In this document: piece after piece, positions 32,228 to 42,800 of the stretch
Position numbering within the stretch: position 1 is the stretch's first letter
Layout: each line of letters starts with the position of its first letter
Source of the DNA: Deltaproteobacteria bacterium
GTDB taxonomy: Bacteria; Desulfobacterota; Syntrophorhabdia; Syntrophorhabdales; Syntrophorhabdaceae
Assembly: GCA_022711595.1 (NCBI GenBank)
Contig: JAKLET010000022.1
Coordinates: forward strand, 1 to 64,000
Length of the DNA stretch: 64,000 nt
Direction of reading: 5' to 3'
Program-made: the position numbers and the translations under genes
Notes under the pieces: generated by a model
Seen by the model: only the letters and a program-made list of their open reading frames with translations
The model's database searches: none
Told to the model about the DNA's origin: nothing

Positions 32228-33283
32228 TCAATTCCCGGCGCGGACAGAGAGGATATCGCCGTCCTGAACGATGTAGGTCTTGCCCTCGAGGCGCCAGACG
32301 CCCGCCTTCTTGCATTCGGCAATGCTCCCGTGCTTCATGAAATCGCCGTAGGACATGGTCTCGGCACGTATGAAGCGCGCCGCGAGGTCGCTGTGGATAG
32401 CACCTGCTGCCTCCTGGGCGCTCATCCCTTTCCTTATGGGCCACGCCCGGCATTCATCGTCGCCCACGGTGAGGAAGGATATGAGCCCCAGCGTCTCGAA
32501 GGCAAGACGTATCAGGCGCCCCCTGATTGATTCCTCTATGGCGAACTCGGCCATGAATGTCTCCTGCTCATCGGCCCCCATCATCGCCAGTTCGCTCTCC
32601 AGCCTTGCGCACGCGTATATGACGGGATAACCGGTTGCTGTATGCGCGAGTCTTTCCGACATCGAGGCGGCCTGTCCCATGTTCTCCTCGGAGCAGTTGA
32701 CAACGATCATCATGGGTTTCTGCGACAGGAACCTGAAACCCCTGAGCGCCTTCCCGTCGCTGTCGGAAAGATCGAGCGTTGAAAGCACCCTGCCGTCATT
32801 CACGTGGGCAAGGCACTGCGCAAGGAGCGCCTCTTCCTGGAGGAGCGCAGTGTTCTCCTTTTTCCCGCCCTGCTTTTTGATGCGTTCCAGACGGTTCTCG
32901 ATCTGCACCATATCGGCAAGGATGAACTCGCTGACGATCCCGTGAAAATCCTTTTCGAGGTCCTCGAAGACTGCGCCGTCGAAATATTTGAGCGTCAGAA
33001 TGAAGGCATCGCTCGTGCGCATCTTCTGGAGCGTCTTCGCGCTGATCGTCGAATCCTTCAGGTTGCCCTCTTCGATGGCAACCGTGTCGGCGAGCTCGAT
33101 CCGGGCGTAGGTGCTTTTTTTCGGCTTGAATATCTTCGTCAGTTCTTCAACGCGTTCATCGGGCACGTCTATGGAGATGATGCTGTCCCCTTCGGAGTAA
33201 CCCTGGGCGCTTTCCACGCCGCTCAAAGCCTTGAACAGGGTTGTTTTTCCTGAACGTCCGTGACCTATGACAGAAATATACAT
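32228..33283 (-). CDS. divergent YchF-like GTPase with TGS domain
   Basis: 351 residues from ATG 33283, chosen over a TTG 15 nt earlier because GGGAG lies seven bases before it. P-loop GHGRSGKT at about 8-15, the YchF-type NxxE G4 motif (NCSEEN) and the C-terminal DUF933/TGS region (GLISFLTVGDDECRAWPIRKGMSAQEAAG..IHSD) place it in the YchF/OLA1 group. However the G3 region reads DTVAIEEG instead of the DIAGLVKG of YchF, so the switch II glycine is lost. A specialised paralogue, possibly with altered nucleotide hydrolysis. Confidence 0.82.
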   Translation of the reverse strand: MYISVIGHGRSGKTTLFKALSGVESAQGYSEGDSIISIDVPDERVEELTKIFKPKKSTYARIELADTVAIEEGNLKDSTISAKTLQKMRTSDAFILTLKYFDGAVFEDLEKDFHGIVSEFILADMVQIENRLERIKKQGGKKENTALLQEEALLAQCLAHVNDGRVLSTLDLSDSDGKALRGFRFLSQKPMMIVVNCSEENMGQAASMSERLAHTATGYPVIYACARLESELAMMGADEQETFMAEFAIEESIRGRLIRLAFETLGLISFLTVGDDECRAWPIRKGMSAQEAAGAIHSDLAARFIRAETMSYGDFMKHGSIAECKKAGVWRLEGKTYIVQDGDILSVRAGN

Positions 33284-33446
33284 CCTTAACTCCCTCAATA
33301 TAATGTTTTCAGGAAAACATGGCAGACCTGATCACGGCTCTTTCCCGGATTGCGCCTCTGACCTGAACGACCTTTATGCTTACCCGGAGATGGTCATTAT
33401 ACCGCCTTTTCCCTGAACATTCAAGCAGTTCAGGCATTCAATGGAC

Positions 33447-33540
33447 CGTAAAGCGTAAAGCGCGTGAAACCGTGAAGTGCTTTAGAAACCGTGAACCGTG
33501 AAGCGTCAGGCGTAAACATTTCCAGCCGTTTCAACCGTTA
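33447..33540. repeat. array of 7-bp words (CGTRAAN) with a 9-bp-word tail
   Basis: Words CGTAAAG, CGTAAAG (33447-33460), CGTGAAG (33471-33477), then CGTGAAC, CGTGAAG, CGTCAGG, CGTAAAC (33490-33517), followed by CCGTTTCAACCGTT. Same 7-bp type as 18697-18796. Confidence 0.65.
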
Positions 33541-33666
33541 AAAACCTCAGGTCTTTTTTTGGTTTTTCACGTTCAGGCATTCAAGTTGTTCTTTACCCAA
33601 ATCCCTCCCGGCCTCCCTTTCTAAAGGGAGGGGACAGACCATCTCTTTTCAGGTTTTGTTTTCCGC

Positions 33667-33753
33667 GTTGAAGCGGTTCAAACTGCTGGAACGTTTTAAA
33701 CCGTCTTTCTCTCTCCCGTTGAAACGGTTCGAACAGCTGGAACGGCTGAAACC
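33667..33753. repeat. array of 9-bp words (GYTNRAACG) abutting comM
   Basis: Two runs of four words: GTTGAAGCG, GTTCAAACT, GCTGGAACG, TTTTAAACC (33667-33702) and GTTGAAACG, GTTCGAACA, GCTGGAACG, GCTGAAACC (33718-33753), the last ending 6 nt from the comM stop codon. The two runs are copies of each other in the same phase. Confidence 0.75.
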
Positions 33754-33759
33754 ATATTT

Positions 33760-35292
<1,533 letters not shown>

Positions 35293-35370
35293 TGTGTACC
35301 TCCCAGGGATGCTCCTTTCCCTTATATTACTTTTGAACACCGATATTTGATTGGCGATTAAATGGAAAAA

Positions 35371-35491
35371 GGTGATGGGTTATAGGTGATAGGCCATGGG
35401 AAAAATAGTTTTAGAGTTTGAATGGTTATGAACAGCTTCATAAACATTCAAACCGTTCTTCCTATGATCCATGACCTATAACCTATTGCCC
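35371..35491. repeat. nested inverted array of 7-bp words between manC and comM
   Basis: Outer left arm: GGTGATG, GGTTATA, GGTGATA, GGCCATG. Outer right arm (35461-35491): CCTATGA, TCCATGA, CCTATAA, CCTATTG, ending 4 nt before the mannose-1-phosphate guanylyltransferase stop. Inside is a second inverted repeat: a 16-nt arm starting TTTGAATG (near 35417) pairs 15 of 16 with an arm ending in CATTCAAA. Likely terminator. Confidence 0.75.
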
Positions 35492-35495
35492 GCCT

Positions 35496-36617
35496 TCAGG
35501 ATTTCTTGTTGATGATCTTTGCTATCTGGCGCACTTCCTGCGCCTTTGAGGCATCGCAGACGAGGATCCCGTCCTTCGAAGCAACTATGATGAGGCCTGA
35601 AACCCCAAGGGCGGCAACAGGCACGCTGTCGGATATGATCACGCAATTGTCCGCATCGAGAGCAACAGTCCTGCCGCGGAGCACGTTGCCGGCATCATCG
35701 GTGTCAAGAACGCGCGAGAGGGATGTCCAGGTACCCACGTCATCCCAGCGGAACCCTGCGGGCATCATTAGCACATTCTTCGCTTTTTCCATGAGCCCGT
35801 AATCGATGGAGACCTTCTCGAAACCGGCGAAAATGGCGTCGGCCTTCCTGCCTTCCCCGCGCAAGAGCGCCCCTCTCAATTCTTCAAGCCCTTCATAAAG
35901 ACGGGGCATGTGGCTGCGAAGCCCTTCCAGGAACACCCGTGTCTGCCACACAAAGATGCCGGCGTTCCAGTAATAACTGCCTTCCTTCACATAATGCCGC
36001 GCCTTGGCCAGATCCGGTTTTTCGACAAAACGCCTGACCTTGTAACAATCGCCTCCCGAAAGGGAAAGCGCCTTATTCCCCGTCTTTATGTAGCCATAGC
36101 CCGTCTCGGGTCTTTGCGGAGGGATCCCGATGGTGACAAGATGCTCCCCTCCCCTGGCCGCCTTTACCGCTTGCCTGACAAGTCCGGCAAACCTCTTCCC
36201 ATCAGGGACAAAATGGTCCGAAGGCAGTACGACCATGACCGCGCCGGGATCACGAAGATGGATCATCGTGGCCGCGAGCCCGATGCAGGGTGCCGTGTCA
36301 CGGCCCACGGGTTCAATGATGAAATTCTTAAGCGGCAGCTCAGGGAGGCACTTTTTTGCAGCAGGGAGATGTTCCCTGCCCAGAACAACGAAGATCCTCC
36401 CGATCGGGACGATCCGTTTCGCCCTGTCGACAGTCATTTCAATGAGGGTCTTTTTACCGGTGAGGCTCACGAACGGCTTGGGCACAAGGTCTGTGCTGAG
36501 CGGCCAGAAACGCTCCCCCCTGCCTCCGGCCATGATGACAAAATAGGTATCACTGAATGCGCCGGCAGTCCCGGAGGGTTTTTCTTTTTTAACTGTCATT
36601 TTGCCTTTTGCCTTCAT
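35496..36617 (-). CDS. mannose-1-phosphate guanylyltransferase
   Basis: 373 residues. Nucleotide-binding YFVIMAGGRGERFWPLS followed by KPF, PSDHFV and the EKPDLAKA and WNAGIFVW motifs identify a ManC-type sugar nucleotidyltransferase making GDP-mannose from GTP and mannose-1-phosphate. It lacks the C-terminal isomerase domain of bifunctional enzymes. Start could be ATG 36617 or the in-frame ATG six codons on. Follows the sirtuin gene by 25 nt. Confidence 0.9.
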   Translation of the reverse strand: MKAKGKMTVKKEKPSGTAGAFSDTYFVIMAGGRGERFWPLSTDLVPKPFVSLTGKKTLIEMTVDRAKRIVPIGRIFVVLGREHLPAAKKCLPELPLKNFIIEPVGRDTAPCIGLAATMIHLRDPGAVMVVLPSDHFVPDGKRFAGLVRQAVKAARGGEHLVTIGIPPQRPETGYGYIKTGNKALSLSGGDCYKVRRFVEKPDLAKARHYVKEGSYYWNAGIFVWQTRVFLEGLRSHMPRLYEGLEELRGALLRGEGRKADAIFAGFEKVSIDYGLMEKAKNVLMMPAGFRWDDVGTWTSLSRVLDTDDAGNVLRGRTVALDADNCVIISDSVPVAALGVSGLIIVASKDGILVCDASKAQEVRQIAKIINKKS

Positions 36618-36642
36618 TAAACAAACCCCGTTTCGTATCGCT

Positions 36643-37377
36643 TTAGAGGTGTTTCAGGATCTCGGGAAGGACCTCGGATGCCGTGCCTTTGAGGAAATGG
36701 TCCGTGATGGACGATGTAAAGGGGGTGTGTTCAAGGTTGATCTCGACGATTGTCGCCCCGTTGGATTTTGCCATGTGGGGTATCTCCGCCGCGGGATAAA
36801 CAACCCCCGATGTGCCGATGATGAACATGACCCTGCACCTTCCTGCCTCATCGTTGGCCCTTAACATCTCCGACATGGGAATGCCCTCACCGAAAAAGAC
36901 CACATCGGGCTTGAGGGCCTTATTGCATTTTTCGCACCTTGGATAGGGATGGACACCGGCATCTTCGGGCGTGAACGGGATGCGCGTGTGGCAGGTCACG
37001 CATACAAGCCACCGGTGGTTCCCGTGATATTCTATGACATTGCTGTTGCCCGCTTCCTGGTGGAGGCCGTCAACGTTCTGGGTGATCACCGCCTTGAGAT
37101 AACCCATCTGCTCCAGCCTTCCCAGAGCACGGTGGGCCGGGCTGGGCTTTGAGGCGAAGATCACCCCCGCCATCTCCCGAAGCATGACCCACACCTTTTC
37201 CGGACGGGCCATGAAAGATCTTATCTGGGCATATTCCATGGGGTCGTACTTTTCCCACAGGCCCTGTCCCCCGCGGAAGGCCGGAATGCCTGCGTCAACG
37301 GATATGCCGGCACCTGTGAAAGCAACGACATACTGCTTTTCCTTTATGATGTCCGCGATCTTTTTATATTCTTCCAT
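36643..37377 (-). CDS. NAD-dependent protein deacylase (sirtuin)
   Basis: 244 residues. GAGIS at 23-27, TQNVDGLH, the catalytic His in EYHGNHRW and zinc-binding CVTCHT and CEKCNK pairs are all intact. It removes acyl groups from lysines using NAD+. Likely counters non-enzymatic acylation from acyl-CoAs, which fits an acyl-CoA-rich anaerobe; that is inference. In a run with the P1 peptidase gene upstream. Confidence 0.94.
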   Translation of the reverse strand: MEEYKKIADIIKEKQYVVAFTGAGISVDAGIPAFRGGQGLWEKYDPMEYAQIRSFMARPEKVWVMLREMAGVIFASKPSPAHRALGRLEQMGYLKAVITQNVDGLHQEAGNSNVIEYHGNHRWLVCVTCHTRIPFTPEDAGVHPYPRCEKCNKALKPDVVFFGEGIPMSEMLRANDEAGRCRVMFIIGTSGVVYPAAEIPHMAKSNGATIVEINLEHTPFTSSITDHFLKGTASEVLPEILKHL

Positions 37378-37461
37378 GCCCTGTCCCCTGACTTCTCTTT
37401 ACCTTCTTTTCGCGTCACGGCCCCTGCGCCGTCAAGGTTATCATCCGGAACCGCAAGTCAA

Positions 37462-38463
37462 TTACCGGGGCACCCTGGCCCTCAAGGCGGTCTTCCAGCC
37501 CTTGTTGATGTCACGAAAGGCCGGCAGAATGCCGAAACCGTCCGCTTTTTTGACGGCCCTCTTTATGGCCTCGGCAAGGACAAACTCTGCGAGCACGCCC
37601 ACCATGTTGACGTCCGCTTCCAGCTCGCCCGTGGAAAGGGCAAAGACAAGGTCGCCGTCAAATGTGGTGTGAACGGGACTGATCGTCTTGATCAGCCCGC
37701 CCTGGGCCATCTGGGCAACCTTTGTTATATCCCGCTTGGAGAACGCCGCATTGGTGGCAACAACCCCGAGGGTGGTGTTGACCATTCCGAAACGCTTTTT
37801 CACAATACCCTGTTTGAGACAGTTCACCGTGTTGTCCAGCTCGGTGCTGTCTTCCGTCTTCCTCAGGCCGACGATGATCTTTCCCGTTATATTATCGATG
37901 ATGTCCCCGAAGGCATTGACCACGACCAGCGCCCCGACCTTCAGGCTGTCGGGCATGGCAACGCTGCATGTCCCCAATCCGCCCTTCATCCCTCTTTGCA
38001 TCTCGAAAAGCTTGCCCACAACGGCACCGACGCCCGCGCCCACACTGCCCTCGGCAACCTCAGCGGCCGCCGCCGCCTCGCATGCCTGGTATCCCATCTT
38101 TGCCGTCGGCCGCGCCTTGTGGTCCCCGAAGAACAAATCGAAGATCACCGCCGTGGGAACGATGGGTATGCGGGTGATGCCGACATCGAAACCTACCCCT
38201 TTTTGTTCCAGATAATTCGATACCCCCGTTGCCGCCTCAAGGCCGAAAGAGCTCCCTCCGCACAGGAGGATGGCGTGGACCTTGTCCACGATATGGCTCA
38301 TGCCCAGCGCGTCGACCTGTCTCGTCCCGGAAGCGCTCCCGCGGACGTCGATACCGCTCACGGCACCCGCTTCGCAGAGTATCACCGTACAGCCGGTATA
38401 GCCTTTGAGATCCGAAGAGTGCCCAACCTTGATGCCCGGAATGTCAGTAATGGCATTGAACAT
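37462..38463 (-). CDS. P1-family aminopeptidase / esterase (DmpA-like)
   Basis: 333 residues, typical for S58/DmpA peptidases, which self-cleave into two chains. N-terminal ITDIPGIKVGHSSD, central GGSSFGLEAATGV and the C-terminal VVATNAAFSK region, whose Thr or Ser would be the processed nucleophile, are visible. No signal peptide, so cytoplasmic. It removes N-terminal D- or L-residues or beta-peptides; substrate unknown. Confidence 0.88.
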   Translation of the reverse strand: MFNAITDIPGIKVGHSSDLKGYTGCTVILCEAGAVSGIDVRGSASGTRQVDALGMSHIVDKVHAILLCGGSSFGLEAATGVSNYLEQKGVGFDVGITRIPIVPTAVIFDLFFGDHKARPTAKMGYQACEAAAAAEVAEGSVGAGVGAVVGKLFEMQRGMKGGLGTCSVAMPDSLKVGALVVVNAFGDIIDNITGKIIVGLRKTEDSTELDNTVNCLKQGIVKKRFGMVNTTLGVVATNAAFSKRDITKVAQMAQGGLIKTISPVHTTFDGDLVFALSTGELEADVNMVGVLAEFVLAEAIKRAVKKADGFGILPAFRDINKGWKTALRARVPR

Positions 38464-38495
38464 ACGCGATCACCTTTTAAAAATGGAATGGTCCT

Positions 38496-38996
38496 TCAAT
38501 TGCCCAGCTTTTTCCGAATCTTCAGGGATTTTTGCTCGTTCTCCCTTTTCAGGTCCTTTTTCAGCTTGTCAAGAGCTTTCCCGATAGCATCATGTTTGAT
38601 CGACAGTATCTCACAGGCAAGTATGGCCGCGTTTTTTCCGGCATCGATCCCGACGGTAGCGACAGGCACACCTTTTGGCATCTGTACGATGGAATAGAGG
38701 GCGTCCTTCCCCTTTAAGGCACCGCCGCTCGTCGGAACTCCAATGACCGGCAGGGTGGTATGCGACGCGATCACACCCGGCAGGTGGGCCGCCATGCCGG
38801 CAACGGCTATTATGACCTCAATGCCTTCCTTGCGCGCCTTCCTGGCGTAATTGACGGTTTTTTCCGGATTGCGGTGCGCGGAAGAGATGTCCACCATGTA
38901 AGGGACACCGGATGCGGCCAGAAAGACAAGGCCGTCTTCGATCACGTTCAGATCGCTATCGCTTCCGAGTAGGACCAACACCTTTGGTTTTTCCAT
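38496..38996 (-). CDS. purE: N5-CAIR mutase
   Basis: 166 residues from ATG 38996, chosen over an upstream in-frame start because AAGGAG lies six bases ahead. LGSDSD, SSAHRNPEK and AGMAAHLPG are the PurE signatures. It moves the carboxylate in purine synthesis. No purK is adjacent. First gene of a minus-strand run through the P1 peptidase, sirtuin and guanylyltransferase genes. Confidence 0.95.
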   Translation of the reverse strand: MEKPKVLVLLGSDSDLNVIEDGLVFLAASGVPYMVDISSAHRNPEKTVNYARKARKEGIEVIIAVAGMAAHLPGVIASHTTLPVIGVPTSGGALKGKDALYSIVQMPKGVPVATVGIDAGKNAAILACEILSIKHDAIGKALDKLKKDLKRENEQKSLKIRKKLGN

Positions 38997-39146
38997 GTCC
39001 GCTCCTTGTAAGTCTGGTTCTTCGCGAAAAACGATTTTTATTAATACCATATTTCAATGCCAAATACATGGATATTCTCACAATCCGTCTTCCCGGCCTG
39101 TTGCCTTTTTTCACCGAATATGCGAGTGATATAGGACGGCAATGTC

Positions 39147-39830
39147 ATGACCGGAAACGGCGCGATAGCTACATCCCCTCTTTTCAGGGGCCTCTCCATT
39201 GATCAGCTTGGCGAACTGGAACGGCTGTTCCCCGGCCGCCGCTGCGGACAGGGTGAGATCATCTTCTCCGAGGGCGAAAAAGCGGAAGGCTTTTATGTTC
39301 TCATTTCAGGAAAACTGAAAATATACAAGCTTTCGCCGGAGGGTAAAGAACAGATCCTCCACATCATTGAACCCGGCGAACCCTTTGCTGAAGTGGCGCT
39401 TTTTTCTGAAACCACCTTCCCTGCCTATGCCGAGGCCATCCGTGAAAGCGAAGTGATGTTCTTCCCGCGAAAAGGTTTCGAGAACCTTATCAGGAAAGAC
39501 CCTGCGATCGTAATGAACATGTTCGCCATACTCTCGCAGCGGCTGAAATATTTCACTCGCCTCATAGAAGACCTTTCTCTCAAGGAGGTGCCCCAGCGGC
39601 TCGCTTCGTACCTTATCTTTCTGGCTGACCGTGAAAGATCGAACGATGTTTCCCTGGGTATATCAAAGGGCCAGCTTGCAAGCCTTCTCGGCACGATACC
39701 GGAAACACTCTCCCGCATCATGGGCAAGATGGCCGCACAGGGGATCATCGAAATGCAGGGACGGCGCATAAAGATCACGGACCGCGCTTCTCTCGAAGCC
39801 TTGGCGGCCGGAGAAAAACTTCTTCAGTAA
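39147..39830 (+). CDS. Crp/Fnr-family transcriptional regulator
   Basis: 227 residues. N-terminal cyclic-nucleotide-type beta-barrel (about 10-125) and a C-terminal winged helix (about 160-215, SKGQLASLLGTIPETLSRIMGKMAAQGIIEM). The phosphate cassette reads FAEVALFSETTFPAYAEA without the Arg-Ser pair of true CRP, so it probably does not bind cAMP in the usual way. No N-terminal Fnr cysteines. Divergent from purE; convergent with the glucan synthase gene, 19 nt apart. Confidence 0.9.
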   Translation: MTGNGAIATSPLFRGLSIDQLGELERLFPGRRCGQGEIIFSEGEKAEGFYVLISGKLKIYKLSPEGKEQILHIIEPGEPFAEVALFSETTFPAYAEAIRESEVMFFPRKGFENLIRKDPAIVMNMFAILSQRLKYFTRLIEDLSLKEVPQRLASYLIFLADRERSNDVSLGISKGQLASLLGTIPETLSRIMGKMAAQGIIEMQGRRIKITDRASLEALAAGEKLLQ

Positions 39831-39849
39831 CAGCCCTGCCACAGTCGAA

Positions 39850-42800
39850 TTATTGATGTTGAAACAATGTGGCGCTTGAGACAACCGCGGCTTCCGCATT
39901 CACTTCGACAGAGTGTTCCTGGCGGTCGTCAATGAGGGGGATCATTTTGCCGTGCTGTGCCACGCCGTCAATTGTGACACTCGTCTCGGTCCAGCCGGAT
40001 GTTTTTTGCAAAACCTTTATGTGATAGATGGTCTCCCGGTAACGATAGTGCACCGTGAACCCCTCCCAATCGGCAGGTATACACGGTTCAATATGCAGTT
40101 TGTCTGTCGCGAGCCTGAGCCCCAGGAGCGATTCCGCTATAAGCCGATACATCCAGGCGGCCGATCCCGTATACCAGGTCCATCCGCCGCGGCCTGTGTG
40201 CGGCTCTACCGCGTAGACATCGGCTGCGGCGACATAAGGTTCCGCCCTGTAGGTACCGATCTGTGCTGCCGAACCCCCATGGTTCACGGGGTTGATCATG
40301 GTGAGAAGCTCCCACGCCCGGCGACTGTCACCCAGCCTGGCAAATGCCATGGCCGCCCATATTGCCCCATGGGTGTATTGCCCGCCGTTTTCCCTCACAC
40401 CGGGGACATAGCCTTTGATATAACCCGGATCCAGGTCGGATTTGTCAAAGGGTGGTGTCAAAAGCTGGACGAGGGCATCATCCCGGCGGACCAGGTACTT
40501 ATCGACCGCGTCCATCGCCATCCGGGAACGGGACACGTCACCCACACCCGCGAGCACGGACCAGCTTTGTGCTATTGAATCGATCCGGCATTCGGGACTA
40601 CCCGACGAACCCAGCGGGGTGCCGTCATCGAAGTAGGCGCGGCGATACCACTGGCCGTCCCACCCGTTTTGTTCAATGCTGCGGCGGAGCCTGTCAGCCT
40701 CGCCCTCGCAGTGCTTGCTGAAATCCAGATCACCCCGAAGCCGCGCGATGCCGGAGAACCGGCCAAGCACTTCGCACATGAAGAACGCGAGCCAGACGCT
40801 CTCGCCCTTGCCTTGCCGACCTATCATGTTCATGCCGTCGTTCCAATCGCCTGAACCGATGAGTGGAAGTCCATGTTCACCAAACCTGAGGCCTCTTTGA
40901 ATGGCCCTCACACAATGATCGTAGAGACTGGCCCTCTCACTGGAGAGGCCCGGTAGATCATAGTAGGAATCTTCTTCGGGATTGACCGGGCGTCCCTTGA
41001 TAAAATGGATCAATTCGTCCAGTACCCCTGTGTCACCGGTGCTCTGGACGTAGCGGCACGTCGCGAGCGGGAGCCAGAGGAAGTCATCGCTGCAGCGGGT
41101 GCGCACCCCCCTGCCAGCCGGCGGGTGCCACCAGTGCTGAACATCCCCTTCGGAATACTGGCGGCTGGCGCAAAGGAGCAGATGTTCCCGCAGCAGGCGC
41201 GGCTCAGAGTGGATGAGGGCCATTGCGTCCTGCAGCTGGTCGCGGAAGCCGAAAGCTCCGCCCGACTGGTAGTAGCCGCTTCGCCCCCAGAGACGACAGG
41301 CGAGAGCCTGATACAGAAGCCAGCCGTTGGCAAGGAGATTGACGGACCGGTCGGGTGTCTCCACCTGGACTGCGCCGAGCGTGTGGTTCCAGTATCCCCA
41401 TACTCCTTCGAGCGCCTCTCTTGCCGCGACCGAATCACGGAAGCAACGGGCGAGAACGGATGCGCCATCGGCATTGTGCCCCGATCCGAGAGTGAAGACG
41501 ATCTCCCGTTCTTCCCCGTCGTCGAGATCAAATGCCACCTGTATCGCGCCGCATGGATCGAGTGCGGCCCCGACCCTTCCGGAAAGGCGTGACCGGCTCA
41601 TGGCGGCAGGGTTTCCGAGCGTACCGTTACGGCCAAGGAATTCGGTCCGGTCGCCGCTCACGGTCCTGGTGGCATGATCCACGTTGAAAAAGGCAACCCG
41701 GCTGCCGAATTCGGCATTATAGGGATTGCGGGCAAAGAGGGCGCCGGTTTGAGGGTCAACCTCCGTGATGACATGCATGGCCGATCCGGACGGCACATCT
41801 CCCAGCACCCACTGTACATATCCGGTCGCAGAGAGCCGCCGCGGGCGGCCTGAACGATTGCGCACCTTCAGGACGGTGAATTTAACAGGCTCGTCTATTG
41901 CCACGTACACCCATGCCTCCGAGCTGACTCCGCGCTCGTCATGCTCAAACACGCTGTAGCCGAATCCGTGCCGGGTGACGTAAGGCGTTGCTCCCCGGAC
42001 AGGGAGCGGCATGGGAGACCAGAAATGACCGCGCTCTTCGTCCCGGAGATAAAATGCCTCTCCCCCGGAATCGCTCACAGGATCATTGTTCCAGGGGGTG
42101 AGGCGAAACTCGTGGGCATTCTCGCTCCACGTATAAGCAGGGCCGCTTTCCGAGATCAAGGTGCCAAAGTGTGGATTTGCAAGTACATTCACCCACGGCG
42201 CCGGCGTTACCTGACCGCGGCCGGTTGAAATGACATACTCCCGGCCGTCCGGGGTAAATCCCCCTATCCCGTTGAAAAATATCAGGTCTTCTCTCGGCAT
42301 GGGCGCTACGGCGGGCAGGCGCGGGCGATGCTTGCGTGTCGGAGCCAAGGCCGGCACCGTTGGCTCTATGGAACCCCGGCGGTCTATCTGCTGCGCCAGT
42401 GTTCCCAGGCTGTCGCTGATGATGACCCGGGCGACCGCCTGAAAGAGGAGTCGGTCTTCCTCGGCTATCTGGTCGGTGGGCCTCACGAAGATGCCGCCTG
42501 GTCGATCCTTCAGGTTAGCGTCAGCACCGGCGGCAATGAGCCCCATGATCTGATCATGCAGCGCTTGCCGGTAGCCGGCATGGTCTTCGTTCCATACCAC
42601 CAGGTCAACGGCCAGCCCCTTGAGCCGCCAATACGCGTGGGCCTGGATAAGCTGACGCACCAGTGCGATATTTGCCTGATCTTCGATCCGAAGAAGTACG
42701 ATCGGGAGATCGCCTGAGATGGAATAGCCCCATAGGCCCGATTGACCCCGGCGGTTCTTCAGGAGCAAGGCCGCCCTGGCGCGAAGCGAGGAATTGGCAT

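Larger units (their letters stand above)
33284..33759. other. 476-nt repeat-rich intergenic stretch
   Basis: No gene. It contains 7-bp-word and 9-bp-word arrays (listed separately), a perfect 9-bp palindrome CCTCCCTTT-CT-AAAGGGAGG (33612-33631) and T-rich tracts. The stretch lies between the comM stop and the start of the YchF-like gene and probably contains terminators. Confidence 0.6.

Noticed and set aside
37669-38697. Plus-strand frame of 342 codons opposite the P1 peptidase and purE
   Set aside because: Spans two real genes on the other strand and resembles nothing.
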